A stretch of 64,000 bases of DNA from Acetobacter pomorum (lineage in GTDB: Bacteria; Pseudomonadota; Alphaproteobacteria; Acetobacterales; Acetobacteraceae): contig NZ_PEBQ01000093.1 in assembly GCF_002738225.1 (NCBI RefSeq), forward strand, positions 186,001-250,000. Reading direction: 5' to 3'. The translations under genes were made by a program, and so were the position numbers. A model generated the notes under the pieces. The model searched no databases, was not told the DNA's origin, and saw only the letters and a program-made list of their open reading frames with translations. Shown here piece by piece: positions 32,296 to 40,273 of the stretch. How positions within the stretch are numbered: position 1 is the first letter of the stretch; each line of letters begins with the position of its first letter.

Positions 32296-32583
32296 GTGCC
32301 AGAATCCCAAACAGGTTTGGCCCATACGGTTCTGAAAACACTGGCCACGGTGGCCATCACCGTGGTGCTGATTGTTTTTGTGCGTGAAGGTTTGGCACTG
32401 TTGCCAGAACTTGATGCCGTTATGGGAGGACAGGCGGGCACGCACCTGTTGCAACTTCTGGCAGGAGATGGGCAGGCACGTACCCAGAATGCCGTATCCA
32501 TCGGGCTGATGCTGGGCTGCTTTATTCTGGCTGTGCTGTTGGTGCAGGTGCTGGAAAAATGGTGGCGCAGGCGGCCCAGATAA
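32296..32583 (+). CDS. Small membrane protein of unknown function
   Basis: A 95-residue protein with two hydrophobic segments (VLKTLATVAITVVLIVFV and VSIGLMLGCFILAVLLVQVL), an amphipathic loop between them and a basic tail WWRRRPR, suggesting cytoplasmic ends. Start is GTG 32296 with a poor ribosome binding site. It follows the secreted protein gene by nine bases and is probably co-transcribed. Unrecognised family. Confidence 0.55.
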   Translation: MPESQTGLAHTVLKTLATVAITVVLIVFVREGLALLPELDAVMGGQAGTHLLQLLAGDGQARTQNAVSIGLMLGCFILAVLLVQVLEKWWRRRPR

Positions 32584-32612
32584 CATCCCGCGCATTTAGG
32601 CAGATGTTATCT
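32578..32612. terminator. Inverted repeat at the end of the small membrane protein gene
   Basis: AGATAACATC (32578-32587) and GATGTTATCT (32603-32612) form a perfect 10-bp stem around 15 bases. The gene's TAA stop is inside the left arm. There is no T run, so terminator function is uncertain. Confidence 0.4.
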
Positions 32613-32646
32613 GGCTTTAGGCGTATGCCTGCTCATTTGGGTATGT

Positions 32647-33621
32647 TTACGCGTTTTCTTCCGCAAGATGTGTGCCAGCCAATGTGGGCCTGTTTTCGGC
32701 CGCGGCTGTTTTGTTCCAGAAAAATGTCAGTTCGTGCTTGTTATGGGCCAGATGTGCCAGGCTGCCACCCGGAATGGCCTCAAACGCGGCCACAATTTCA
32801 TGGTCTGTTTCACCCTGAAACTTCACCGTCAGCACAATGTTGTCTGTGTTGCCAGAGGCTATCCAGTTTTGTGTCAGCCGTAAAAGGCGCTGCGGGTAGG
32901 CAATGATGTCTGAAAACATCCAGTCTACAGCAGGAAGTTTTTCGGGTTCCAAACCAAAGGCGCTGGCCTGTTGGAAGAAGACACCCGGCATGGCCGCGAC
33001 TTTGGGGTCAAGCGGTGCACGGTCAAACGCCGTAACCTGTGCACCAAGGTTGGCAATGGCCCACGTCCAGCCGCCGGGTGTGGCGCCCAGATCATAACAA
33101 CGTTCTTCAGGTGTGGGCCAGCGGCCAAGGCGTGTGCAGGCTTCCCACAATTTCAGATAGGCGCGGGAAGGTGGGCCGGTGCGGTTTTCTACAAACTGTG
33201 GCGCGCCATTTACAAATGGGCTGGTTTTGCGTGCAGAAAAAAGCAGCGTGTTGGTGTCTAGCAATGTCCACGCGCCCAAGGGGCTGGTGGGCGGAAGGGT
33301 GGGAAACACCAGTGGAGCCGCTTTAACCGGAGGCAGCTTGTCTGTGATCAGCGCGGTACGCCGAAAGTGGTCGATAGTATACAGGCTCCAGTTCCGCTGA
33401 ATGGCGCGCAACGTATCTGCGGCATTGCGGATGGAGGTTATCTCCACCACCTGTGGGTTCAGCCAGATATCCAGCGCCCAAGGGGAATACACAGGCTTGC
33501 TGCTGGAAAGGGCCAGCCGACCATGCCAACGGTCAATGGTGACACCACGCCATGCCAGATCAGCTTCTAAAACGGATGTCAGCCCATCTGCGGCCAACCA
33601 TGCGGTGCGAATGGTGCTCAT
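32647..33621 (-). CDS. FtsJ-like RNA 2'-O-methyltransferase, RlmM-like
   Basis: A 324-residue protein. The C-terminal Rossmann domain (about 175-310) has the SAM motif CYDLGATPGGWTWAI, the catalytic Asp in FSDIIAYP and the Lys in VLTVKFQGE. It ends in the NKHELTFFW pattern of RlmM, which methylates C2498 of 23S rRNA. The N-terminal part is divergent and may bind RNA. The ATG at 33621 overlaps the stop of the DUF423 gene as ATGA and was preferred over 33657. Confidence 0.75.
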   Translation of the reverse strand: MSTIRTAWLAADGLTSVLEADLAWRGVTIDRWHGRLALSSSKPVYSPWALDIWLNPQVVEITSIRNAADTLRAIQRNWSLYTIDHFRRTALITDKLPPVKAAPLVFPTLPPTSPLGAWTLLDTNTLLFSARKTSPFVNGAPQFVENRTGPPSRAYLKLWEACTRLGRWPTPEERCYDLGATPGGWTWAIANLGAQVTAFDRAPLDPKVAAMPGVFFQQASAFGLEPEKLPAVDWMFSDIIAYPQRLLRLTQNWIASGNTDNIVLTVKFQGETDHEIVAAFEAIPGGSLAHLAHNKHELTFFWNKTAAAENRPTLAGTHLAEENA

Positions 33622-34004
33622 GCCCGGTACATCCAGCCAACGGAAAGCAATAACCATGAAAGAATGAGCAAACTGCCACCTGTTGGGGCAACATGGGCTG
33701 CGTGGTGGCCCGTAAAGGCTGTGTAATACACGCCCGCGCAAAACAGCAGCGTGCCCAGCACCAGCCCGCAGCCACCGGCCAGCAAGATACGGCCTGCTTG
33801 GGGTTTGGCTGTAAGACCCAGTGCAACAAGGGCAATGCCTTGCCACATCTGCATTTCCATGCCGCTATGGGCCATAACGCGACCACCGGCGGCAAAGGCC
33901 GAATCTGGCAGATGGGCGGTAAGTGCACCCATAATGGTGCCGGTAGCGGCCAGAAGGCCCCCGCAGATGCGCCACAGGCGCGGAAGAAAAAGTGAAAAGG
34001 ACAT
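33618..34004 (-). CDS. DUF423 (YgdD-type) small membrane protein
   Basis: A 128-residue protein with four hydrophobic segments and the DUF423 layout: GGLLAATGTIMGALTAHLP, then WQGIALVALGL, GCGLVLGTLLFCAGVYYTAF and PTGGSLLILSWLLL. Function unknown in all organisms. Start at ATG 34004 gives the usual family length; the frame extends to 34067. It is coupled by an ATGA overlap to the RlmM-like methyltransferase, a pairing also seen in other proteobacteria as far as I recall. Confidence 0.8.
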   Translation of the reverse strand: MSFSLFLPRLWRICGGLLAATGTIMGALTAHLPDSAFAAGGRVMAHSGMEMQMWQGIALVALGLTAKPQAGRILLAGGCGLVLGTLLFCAGVYYTAFTGHHAAHVAPTGGSLLILSWLLLSVGWMYRA

Positions 34005-34146
34005 AAGTTCTGCTGTATAGGCGTAGCCGCCGTAATGGAAAACAGGAAAGGCAACATGCCCGGCCATTTCCTGCGTTGGCCTTTACAAAGTGTGCGCCGC
34101 GTTGTGGCAGAACACATGCAAAAATGAGAGCAGGAAACCCTAAAAC

Positions 34147-34713
34147 ATGAGCATCAGGCTGGACCGAATTGTGACGCGCGGCGGAGATGGCGGGCAGACA
34201 TCTTTGGGTAATGGAGCGCGCGTTGCAAAAAGCAGTGCACGGATAGAAGCACTGGGCACGCTGGATGAAGTAAACGCCATAACCGGCCTTGTGCGCGCCC
34301 ACGCCCCACAAGATAGCGCCGTGGTCAGCCAGCTTGCAGCTGTGCAGAACATGCTTTTTGATATGGGGGCAGACTTGTGCCAGCCAGAAGAAGGCCCCAA
34401 AGCAGCCCGCGCCAAGCGTATGCCCGAAAGTGCTGTTTTAAAACTGGAAGAATGGGTGGAGCAGCTGCGTGCGGCGCAAAAGCCCTTAACCAGTTTTGTG
34501 TTGCCCGGTGGGTCTGTTCCCGCAGCATGGGCGCATTTGGCCCGTACACAAGCGCGTGCGGCAGAACGGCGTATGGTGGCGCTGGCTGAGAAAGAAACAA
34601 TTAATCCTGTTCTGCTACAGATTATGAACAGGTTATCTGATTACTTTTTTGTTCTGGCCCGTCACTTTAATGCAGATGGCCAGACAGACTTGCTCTGGAT
34701 TCCCGAAAAATAA
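34147..34713 (+). CDS. Cob(I)alamin adenosyltransferase, PduO type
   Basis: Transfers the adenosyl group of ATP to cob(I)alamin or a corrinoid precursor. The 188 residues have the PduO pattern TRGGDGGQTSLGNG near residues 10-23, RIEALGTLDEVNA, FVLPGGSVPAAWAHLARTQARAAER and the C-terminal NRLSDYFFVLAR. ATG 34147 starts just before the family N-terminus. The gene is divergent from the DUF423 gene. Confidence 0.92.
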   Translation: MSIRLDRIVTRGGDGGQTSLGNGARVAKSSARIEALGTLDEVNAITGLVRAHAPQDSAVVSQLAAVQNMLFDMGADLCQPEEGPKAARAKRMPESAVLKLEEWVEQLRAAQKPLTSFVLPGGSVPAAWAHLARTQARAAERRMVALAEKETINPVLLQIMNRLSDYFFVLARHFNADGQTDLLWIPEK

Positions 34714-34988
34714 GAGAAAACCTGACGAAAAGCGGCTTATCCTGCTTGAACATGGCAGGGTAGACGTGATAATACTTATGAGTATGAACAAAAACACATT
34801 ATAAAACGTGTGTAATAATTCTATCTGTCCGTTTGTAATGTGTGCCCTCATGCCTGCTGTAAAGCGTTATGAAGGGTTGGCCAGAACCGTGTTGGGTATT
34901 ACGCGGGCGAATGCCAGAATATAACGGCTGATGGAATGTTTAAGAACTGTATCAACAGACCATTTTTCTTAAAGTGACTTCCAGATTT

Positions 34989-35645
34989 ATGAACACAACA
35001 TCTTTCATGCCACCCTTGGATGCCGATAGAGAACGGGAAGAAGGGCTGGAAGAAGCCTCCATGCGCAATGCGCTGGAACGGCTTGGTGCATCTCACAAAG
35101 GGCGGTCGCCCGCATCTTCCCCACGTCCGGCGGCTGATGCCGCAGGCAACAAACGCCGAAGGTTTGTGCGTGATGGTGAGGTGCCGGTAGAAAAACATTC
35201 TTTGGCCCGTATCACGCCCCGCACGGTTGCCGCTCCACGCACACCCACAACATCCCGCGCTGTTCATTTTTCTGAAGAAGAAAACAGCGAAGTTTCACGC
35301 CTGCGCCGTCTGGTGGCGGAAGAAAAGCTGCGGGTGGAAGAAGTGGAGCGTCAGTTGGCCGAGGTACAGGCCACCCAGCGCACCATACAAACCCAAAAAG
35401 GCCATGCCGACATGATGGTGCGTGAGCTGAAAGCCAAAGTGGCAGCGCAGGAAGCGGAACTGGCTGAAACAGGCCGTCAGCTTCGGGCCGCGCACCGGCA
35501 GGTGGCAGAGCGTGATGAAGAAATTACCAACCTGAAACGTCAGGTAGAAGCCAAACCGCGTGGTCGCCCGCGCCGCCAGTATGAACTGGCAAAGGAAGAA
35601 ACGGCTGTAGAAGAGCCGCAGCCGGTAAAGTGGTGGAAGGACTGA
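34989..35645 (+). CDS. Coiled-coil protein with a C-terminal AT-hook
   Basis: A 218-residue cytoplasmic protein. Residues 1-95 are low-complexity and charged. About 96-185 forms a long coiled coil rich in Glu, Arg and Lys (EVSRLRRLVAEEKLRVEEVE and later RQVAERDEEITNLKRQVEA). Directly after it comes KPRGRPRR (about 189-196), an AT-hook with the RGRP core that binds the minor groove of AT-rich DNA. The tail is acidic and ends KWWKD. Start could be ATG 34989 or GTG 34974; neither has a good ribosome binding site. Function unknown; a DNA-bridging or regulatory role is inference. Confidence 0.65.
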   Translation: MNTTSFMPPLDADREREEGLEEASMRNALERLGASHKGRSPASSPRPAADAAGNKRRRFVRDGEVPVEKHSLARITPRTVAAPRTPTTSRAVHFSEEENSEVSRLRRLVAEEKLRVEEVERQLAEVQATQRTIQTQKGHADMMVRELKAKVAAQEAELAETGRQLRAAHRQVAERDEEITNLKRQVEAKPRGRPRRQYELAKEETAVEEPQPVKWWKD

Positions 35646-35679
35646 ATATTCTGCTTCTGTTTGTAAAAAGATCCTCTGG

Positions 35680-36147
35680 GTGAGGAATCCTCCTGTCACG
35701 CCAGCATTGGTGCTGCTGGTGGCGGATATTGCCGTGGGGGTGGCGTGTGTGTTGCTGCCGCCAGTTGTTATGGGCTTTCTGGCCTTGCTGAAAGATATTT
35801 TTGGCGTGCTTATTCTGCCGTTCAGCTTTTTGTTTGGGCTGGCGGGTTGGTCGTCCGATATGTCTTCGCTGGAAACCATGCAGGGCGGGTTGGTGCCAGA
35901 TATGATGGCTCATCCATTTCGAGCTGTTTCTGCTGCGGCCCTGCTGGTTGTGGGGGGCGCATGTTCCCTTATGGCATGTGGCACGCCAGATGGAGCCCGT
36001 ATGGAGCGTAATCTGGCCCCTATTTTTACTTTTGCCGCAATGGTGCTTGTTGGGTTTGACCCGGGGCTAGTGGTGCTGCCAGCGTTTGTTCTGCAACTTT
36101 TGGCTTTGCGCTATCCCACAATGGATTTTTTAAAAATCCGGAAGTAA
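35680..36147 (+). CDS. Membrane protein of unknown function
   Basis: A 155-residue protein with about four hydrophobic segments (LVLLVADIAVGVACVLL, FLALLKDIFGVLILPF, ALLVVGGACSLMAC, FVLQLLALRYP). Start is GTG 35680, 34 bases after the coiled-coil gene, so the two are probably one transcript ending at the strong terminator at 36179. Unrecognised family. Confidence 0.6.
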   Translation: MRNPPVTPALVLLVADIAVGVACVLLPPVVMGFLALLKDIFGVLILPFSFLFGLAGWSSDMSSLETMQGGLVPDMMAHPFRAVSAAALLVVGGACSLMACGTPDGARMERNLAPIFTFAAMVLVGFDPGLVVLPAFVLQLLALRYPTMDFLKIRK

Positions 36148-36178
36148 TTGTGCAGTCTGCAATATATCTTCAAGTAAT

Positions 36179-36212
36179 AAAAAGGGCGGCCATTATATTG
36201 GCCGCCCTTTTT
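36179..36212. terminator. Bidirectional intrinsic terminator
   Basis: A perfect 14-bp stem AAAAAGGGCGGCCA (36179-36192) with its complement (36199-36212) around TTATAT. The A and T runs at the ends supply a U run in either direction, ending both the membrane-protein gene and the convergent FAD-linked oxidase gene. Confidence 0.93.
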
Positions 36213-36236
36213 AGTGTGCAGATTTTGGAATTATTT

Positions 36237-37673
36237 TCAGGCTGGCGGAAAAATCTTGCCGGGGTTCATCAGGTTTTTCGGGTCCAGCGCGTTTTTGATG
36301 CGGCGCATGGTTTCCAGTTCTGCGCCTCCACGCCATGAAGGCATCATGTAGGTTTTCAGCTGGCCAACCCCATGCTCGGCAGAAAAGGATCCACCAAGTT
36401 TGCGCACAATGGCGGCCACAGTGTCCATCATGGCATGGTCCTGGGCCAGAAATGCCTTGGGATCTGCCCCTACGGGCTGCACCAGATTGAAATGGATGTT
36501 GCCATCACCAATATGCCCAAATGGTGCTACCCGAATACCCGGAATAAGGGCTTCGCATGCTTTGGTGGCTTCATCAATAAAGGTGGGAATAGCGGCCAGA
36601 GGCACAGAAACATCGTTTTTGACAGAGGCCCCCGCACGTTTTTGTGCTTCTGCGTGTTCTTCACGGATCATCCACAGGCTCTGGCGCTGGGCTTCACTTT
36701 CTGCCAGCACGGCATCTGTTACCAGGCCACTTTCAAGTGCGGCCCCCAGCACATCTTCCATAAGGGAACGCAGGCTGTCATCGCCACGCGGGCTGCCAAG
36801 TTCTACCAGCGCGTAGGCGGGTGCGGGTTCACTAAGGGGGAGCGGGGCACCTTCAATCAGCTTGTTCACCAGCGCCATGCTGGTGCCGGACATGAACTCA
36901 AAAGCCTGAATGGCGGAAGGATCCTGCTTGCGAAAAGCTGCAAACAGATCCAGCGCACCTTTGGCATCGGCCACGGCACATAAAGCTGTCTCGCGCGAGC
37001 GGGGGGCGGGCTGAAGCTGAATAATGGCTTGTGTGATAATGCCCAGCGTACCTTCAGACCCTACCAAAAGCTGGCGCAGGGCATAGCCGGTGTTATCCTT
37101 GCGCAGCTTGCGCATCAGGTTCAGCACATTGCCATCGGGCAACACCGCTTCCAGCCCCAAAGCTAGCTCACGCGCATTGCCATAGCGCACAGTGTTGTTG
37201 CCACCTGCATTGGTGGCCAGAATACCCCCAATATCGGCAGAGCCTTCAGATGAAATGGAAAGTGGCAGCAGCAGGTCTTCCTTGGCTGCGGCATCCTGCG
37301 CGGCTTTAAGGGTAACGCCAGCATCAACCGTCATGGTCAGGTCAGCATGGTCAATGTCATGAATGCGCGTCATGCGGGTGGTGGAAATCACCACGGCCTT
37401 ACCAGTGTTATCCGGTGTGGCGCCGCCTACCATGCTGGTGTTGCCCCCCTGCGGCACCATGGGCACGTTATGCTGGTTGCACAGGATAACAGCTTTTGCA
37501 CATTCCTCCGTGTTGGCCGGGCGCAGCACAGCCGCACATTTGCCATGATAAAGCGCACGCCAATCTATGCAGAACGGATCTGTGTCCGAAGCCGCTGTCA
37601 GCAGGCCGGCAGGGCCTAAAAGCTGTAAAAGGGCATCATGCAGGGGTTGGGGAAGGGCGGCGTTTTCAGGCAT
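36237..37673 (-). CDS. FAD-linked D-2-hydroxyacid dehydrogenase (GlcD/DLD family)
   Basis: A 478-residue flavoprotein. The N-terminal FAD_binding_4 domain has VPQGGNTSMVGGA and the pyrophosphate-binding SEGSADIGGILATNAGG. The C-terminal FAD-oxidase domain has FGHIGDGNIHFNL with the metal-binding His residues and FSAEHGVGQLK. Relatives oxidise D-lactate, glycolate or D-2-hydroxyglutarate; the last branch is the closest in feel, but the substrate is not decided. ATG 37673 has AGGAG eight bases upstream. Confidence 0.85.
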   Translation of the reverse strand: MPENAALPQPLHDALLQLLGPAGLLTAASDTDPFCIDWRALYHGKCAAVLRPANTEECAKAVILCNQHNVPMVPQGGNTSMVGGATPDNTGKAVVISTTRMTRIHDIDHADLTMTVDAGVTLKAAQDAAAKEDLLLPLSISSEGSADIGGILATNAGGNNTVRYGNARELALGLEAVLPDGNVLNLMRKLRKDNTGYALRQLLVGSEGTLGIITQAIIQLQPAPRSRETALCAVADAKGALDLFAAFRKQDPSAIQAFEFMSGTSMALVNKLIEGAPLPLSEPAPAYALVELGSPRGDDSLRSLMEDVLGAALESGLVTDAVLAESEAQRQSLWMIREEHAEAQKRAGASVKNDVSVPLAAIPTFIDEATKACEALIPGIRVAPFGHIGDGNIHFNLVQPVGADPKAFLAQDHAMMDTVAAIVRKLGGSFSAEHGVGQLKTYMMPSWRGGAELETMRRIKNALDPKNLMNPGKIFPPA

Positions 37674-37721
37674 GGGCGCGGGCTCCTGCAAAAGGGATAA
37701 ACACACAAAATAAAGAAAACA

Positions 37722-38270
37722 TCAGTAAAGGTAACGGGCGTTTTCTGCCGCAGTATTGACGTGGGCTGAAAAAAAGGCATGAAAAAGCTCGGTGCCTGCA
37801 ATACCAGCCAAAAGCCCGGCAAGAGTGGCAATAACAATAGTCATACGCCGCTGATACTGGCTAAAACTTTGTATCTGCGCCATCTGGGCCTGCATTTCGG
37901 CGCGGGCTTGCAGGGTTAGATACAGTTCAGATTTAAGGGTTTCATTCTGGGCGCTGGCGCTGCGCAGTTTGCGATCCAGAGAAACAATATTGTTTCTTAG
38001 TTCCTGCAACTGGGCGCGATAGGTTTCAGACATATCTGTCTGTGTTTTGCTGCTGGCGCGTGAGCGACTGGCCCGTGCAGGTTTTGCCTTGGCGGGGTCC
38101 ACCGCTATGGTCTGAAACAGGTTTTTAAGCGCGCCACCTGTTGTGGCATTGCGTTTGGCGCGGTTACGCAGGGCTTCCAACGCTGTGGCAGACTGGCCCG
38201 GCTGATCTTCCAGCACCAGCGCCAGAATATCTGAAAGGATTTTCAGTTCTTTGGGGTCAATATCGCTCAT
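37722..38270 (-). CDS. Coiled-coil protein with one C-terminal membrane segment
   Basis: A 182-residue protein. A short conserved-looking N-terminus (LKILSDILALVLEDQPGQS) is followed by an Arg/Lys/Ser-rich linker, a coiled coil (about 85-130, AQLQELRNNIVSLDRKLRSA) and a hydrophobic segment near residues 146-165 (IVIATLAGLLAGIAG). Its ATG overlaps the stop of the Sua5 gene as ATGA, so it is probably translated with it. Function unknown. Confidence 0.65.
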   Translation of the reverse strand: MSDIDPKELKILSDILALVLEDQPGQSATALEALRNRAKRNATTGGALKNLFQTIAVDPAKAKPARASRSRASSKTQTDMSETYRAQLQELRNNIVSLDRKLRSASAQNETLKSELYLTLQARAEMQAQMAQIQSFSQYQRRMTIVIATLAGLLAGIAGTELFHAFFSAHVNTAAENARYLY

Positions 38271-39268
38271 GCTGGCAAGTCTTCTGGCGGCTGTGCTGGG
38301 CGTGGGGCTGCAGCACGGTTTAGCCGATCCTGTATGGCAAGCCCAAGCCCATAATGAGGAATGGGCTGTACTGCAATGCCACGCAGGTGGTGGGTTTGGC
38401 CCAGTTTGTCCAGCGTGCGCAGGCCGGTAAACAGGCGTGCGGCAGCTTCTTCCAGATTGCCCGATTCACTCAGGTTCCAGTATATAGCAGCACCTTTTGG
38501 CGATGCATTGCCAAAAGCCAGAAGGGCTTCATCTGGCGCAACATCCGTGGCATTGAGCCGAACAGGCAGGTGTGGCGCGTAGTGTGAAAGCATACGGCCC
38601 GGAGAGGCCGGGGCGGCATCAACATGCGTATCTGGCATAAAGACAGTGCCGCAAACAGCTTGCAGAGCCTCCAGCGTAATACCGCCGGGGCGTAACAGGG
38701 TTGGGCGTTGAGGGTTGGAAATATCCAGCACAGTGCTTTCTACCCCAACGTGGCAGGGGCCGCTATCCAGCACGGCATCAATACGGCCATCCAGTTCTTC
38801 CAGCACATGTGCGGCATCAGAGGGGCTGATACGGCCCGAACGATTGGCAGAAGGTGCTGCAATGGGGCGTGCCACCAGTTTGAGCAAAGCCTGTACGGTT
38901 TTGCCTTTTGGCACGCGCACAGCCAAGGTGGGCAGGCCATCGGCTGCCAGATCGCTCACCGTACTGTGGGGCGCGCGGGGCAGAATAAGCGTAAGCGGGC
39001 CGGGCCAGAATGCTTCTGCCAGTTTATGTGCCAGCGGGTTGGCAACAACCTGTGTGAAGGCAGCCTGTGCATCTGCAAAATGGCTGATAAGCGGGTTAAA
39101 GCGCGGGCGGTTTTTGGCTTCAAAAATCCGGGCCACGGTTTTGGGCTGCGTGGCATCTCCGCCAAGGCCGTAAACCGTTTCTGTTCCAAACGCCACCAAG
39201 CCGCCTTCGCGCAAAATGCGGGCAGCTGTTTGAAGGCCAGAGGGTGAGGCGTCCAGAAGGTTGGTCAT
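38267..39268 (-). CDS. L-threonylcarbamoyladenylate synthase (Sua5/YrdC)
   Basis: Makes threonylcarbamoyl-AMP for the t6A modification of tRNAs that read ANN codons. At 333 residues it is the long Sua5 form. The YrdC domain (about 1-200) has FGTETVYGLGGDA, the KNRPRFNPLISH nucleotide-binding motif and PSANRSGRISPS. The C-terminal Sua5 domain starts near SPGRMLSHYAPH. ATG 39268 is at the family N-terminus. Overlaps the next gene by ATGA. Confidence 0.93.
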   Translation of the reverse strand: MTNLLDASPSGLQTAARILREGGLVAFGTETVYGLGGDATQPKTVARIFEAKNRPRFNPLISHFADAQAAFTQVVANPLAHKLAEAFWPGPLTLILPRAPHSTVSDLAADGLPTLAVRVPKGKTVQALLKLVARPIAAPSANRSGRISPSDAAHVLEELDGRIDAVLDSGPCHVGVESTVLDISNPQRPTLLRPGGITLEALQAVCGTVFMPDTHVDAAPASPGRMLSHYAPHLPVRLNATDVAPDEALLAFGNASPKGAAIYWNLSESGNLEEAAARLFTGLRTLDKLGQTHHLRGIAVQPIPHYGLGLAIQDRLNRAAAPRPAQPPEDLPA

Positions 39269-39359
39269 ACGTCTTTGTCAGAGCAGGGCAAGAAGGGGCT
39301 GCCTGTTTGCTGCACTGACCCACCTTGTGCACAGGCGGGCCAGTAAAGTGTTATGGGGT

Positions 39360-40130
39360 TTACAGCGTTCCGGTACAGACAAATGGCGGATTTTTCCAGC
39401 CCGTTTTGCCATAAACCAGTGCAGAACCGTCCAGCAGCGTAATATTTCCGCCAGCGGCTTCCACAATAGCCTGCGGGGCTGCGGTGTCCCACTCCATGGT
39501 GGGGCCAAGGCGTGGGTACAAATCCACCAGCCCTTCTGCCACGCGGGCAAACTTTACGGCAGAGCCAATATTGCCCAGCTTGGCCACCTTACGACCGTTC
39601 AGATAGTCCGCCAGCCGCTTGTCATCCGCATGATGGCGAGATGCCAGAACACTCAGCCCTTCTGCTGGGGCTTTGCGTACATGAATGGGCTGCGTGCCGT
39701 TTTTATCCGTACGGTGTGCGCCCAGCCCCACGCCGCCTGTATAAAGCTGATGGTAAGCGGGGAGTGCCATAGCCCCCAGAACGGGGTGGCCATCACGCAC
39801 CAGACCGATATTGACGGTAAAGTCATCACGACCGGCGGCAAATTCACGCGTGCCGTCCAGCGGGTCCACCAGCCAGTAGGCGGGTGCTACGGCGGTTTGT
39901 TTGCCTGCGGCCACTTCTTCTTCCGCAATAACGGGAATATCTGGCGTTGCTGCGCGCAGGCCGCGCAGAATATGCGCTTCTGCCGCGTGGTCTGCCTCCG
40001 TTACGGGGGAAGAATCGGTTTTGGTTATGGTTTTAAAGCCGCGCGCACGGATTGTACGAATAATTTCAGCAGCTTCATCGGCCAGTCTGGCGGCAAGGGC
40101 CAGAAGGTCGGCATCGGTATGGCTTGTCAT
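39360..40130 (-). CDS. cysQ: 3'(2'),5'-bisphosphate nucleotidase, CysQ-like
   Basis: A 256-residue member of the inositol-monophosphatase superfamily. The metal-binding residues are in VIAEEEV, WLVDPLDGTREF (about 78-90) and the C-terminal MEWDTAAPQAIVEAAGG. The TRE variant of the DPxDGT motif, rather than TTN, is the CysQ type that hydrolyses PAP to AMP. PAP is the product of PAPS-dependent sulfotransfer and sulfate assimilation, so it could also serve the sulfotransferase-like protein encoded elsewhere in the window. Start ATG 40130. Confidence 0.85.
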   Translation of the reverse strand: MTSHTDADLLALAARLADEAAEIIRTIRARGFKTITKTDSSPVTEADHAAEAHILRGLRAATPDIPVIAEEEVAAGKQTAVAPAYWLVDPLDGTREFAAGRDDFTVNIGLVRDGHPVLGAMALPAYHQLYTGGVGLGAHRTDKNGTQPIHVRKAPAEGLSVLASRHHADDKRLADYLNGRKVAKLGNIGSAVKFARVAEGLVDLYPRLGPTMEWDTAAPQAIVEAAGGNITLLDGSALVYGKTGWKNPPFVCTGTL

Positions 40131-40273
40131 GCCGGTAAGCATACGCCAGCACGCGGGCTGCGTCATGCCCACAAATGCAAGCGCATGTCATGCACCCGCG
40201 GGCTTCCTATTGCCAAGCCGCCGGGGGAGACGTACGCAGAAAGGATGAGTTTACAGAAAGGGCAGTAAACACC

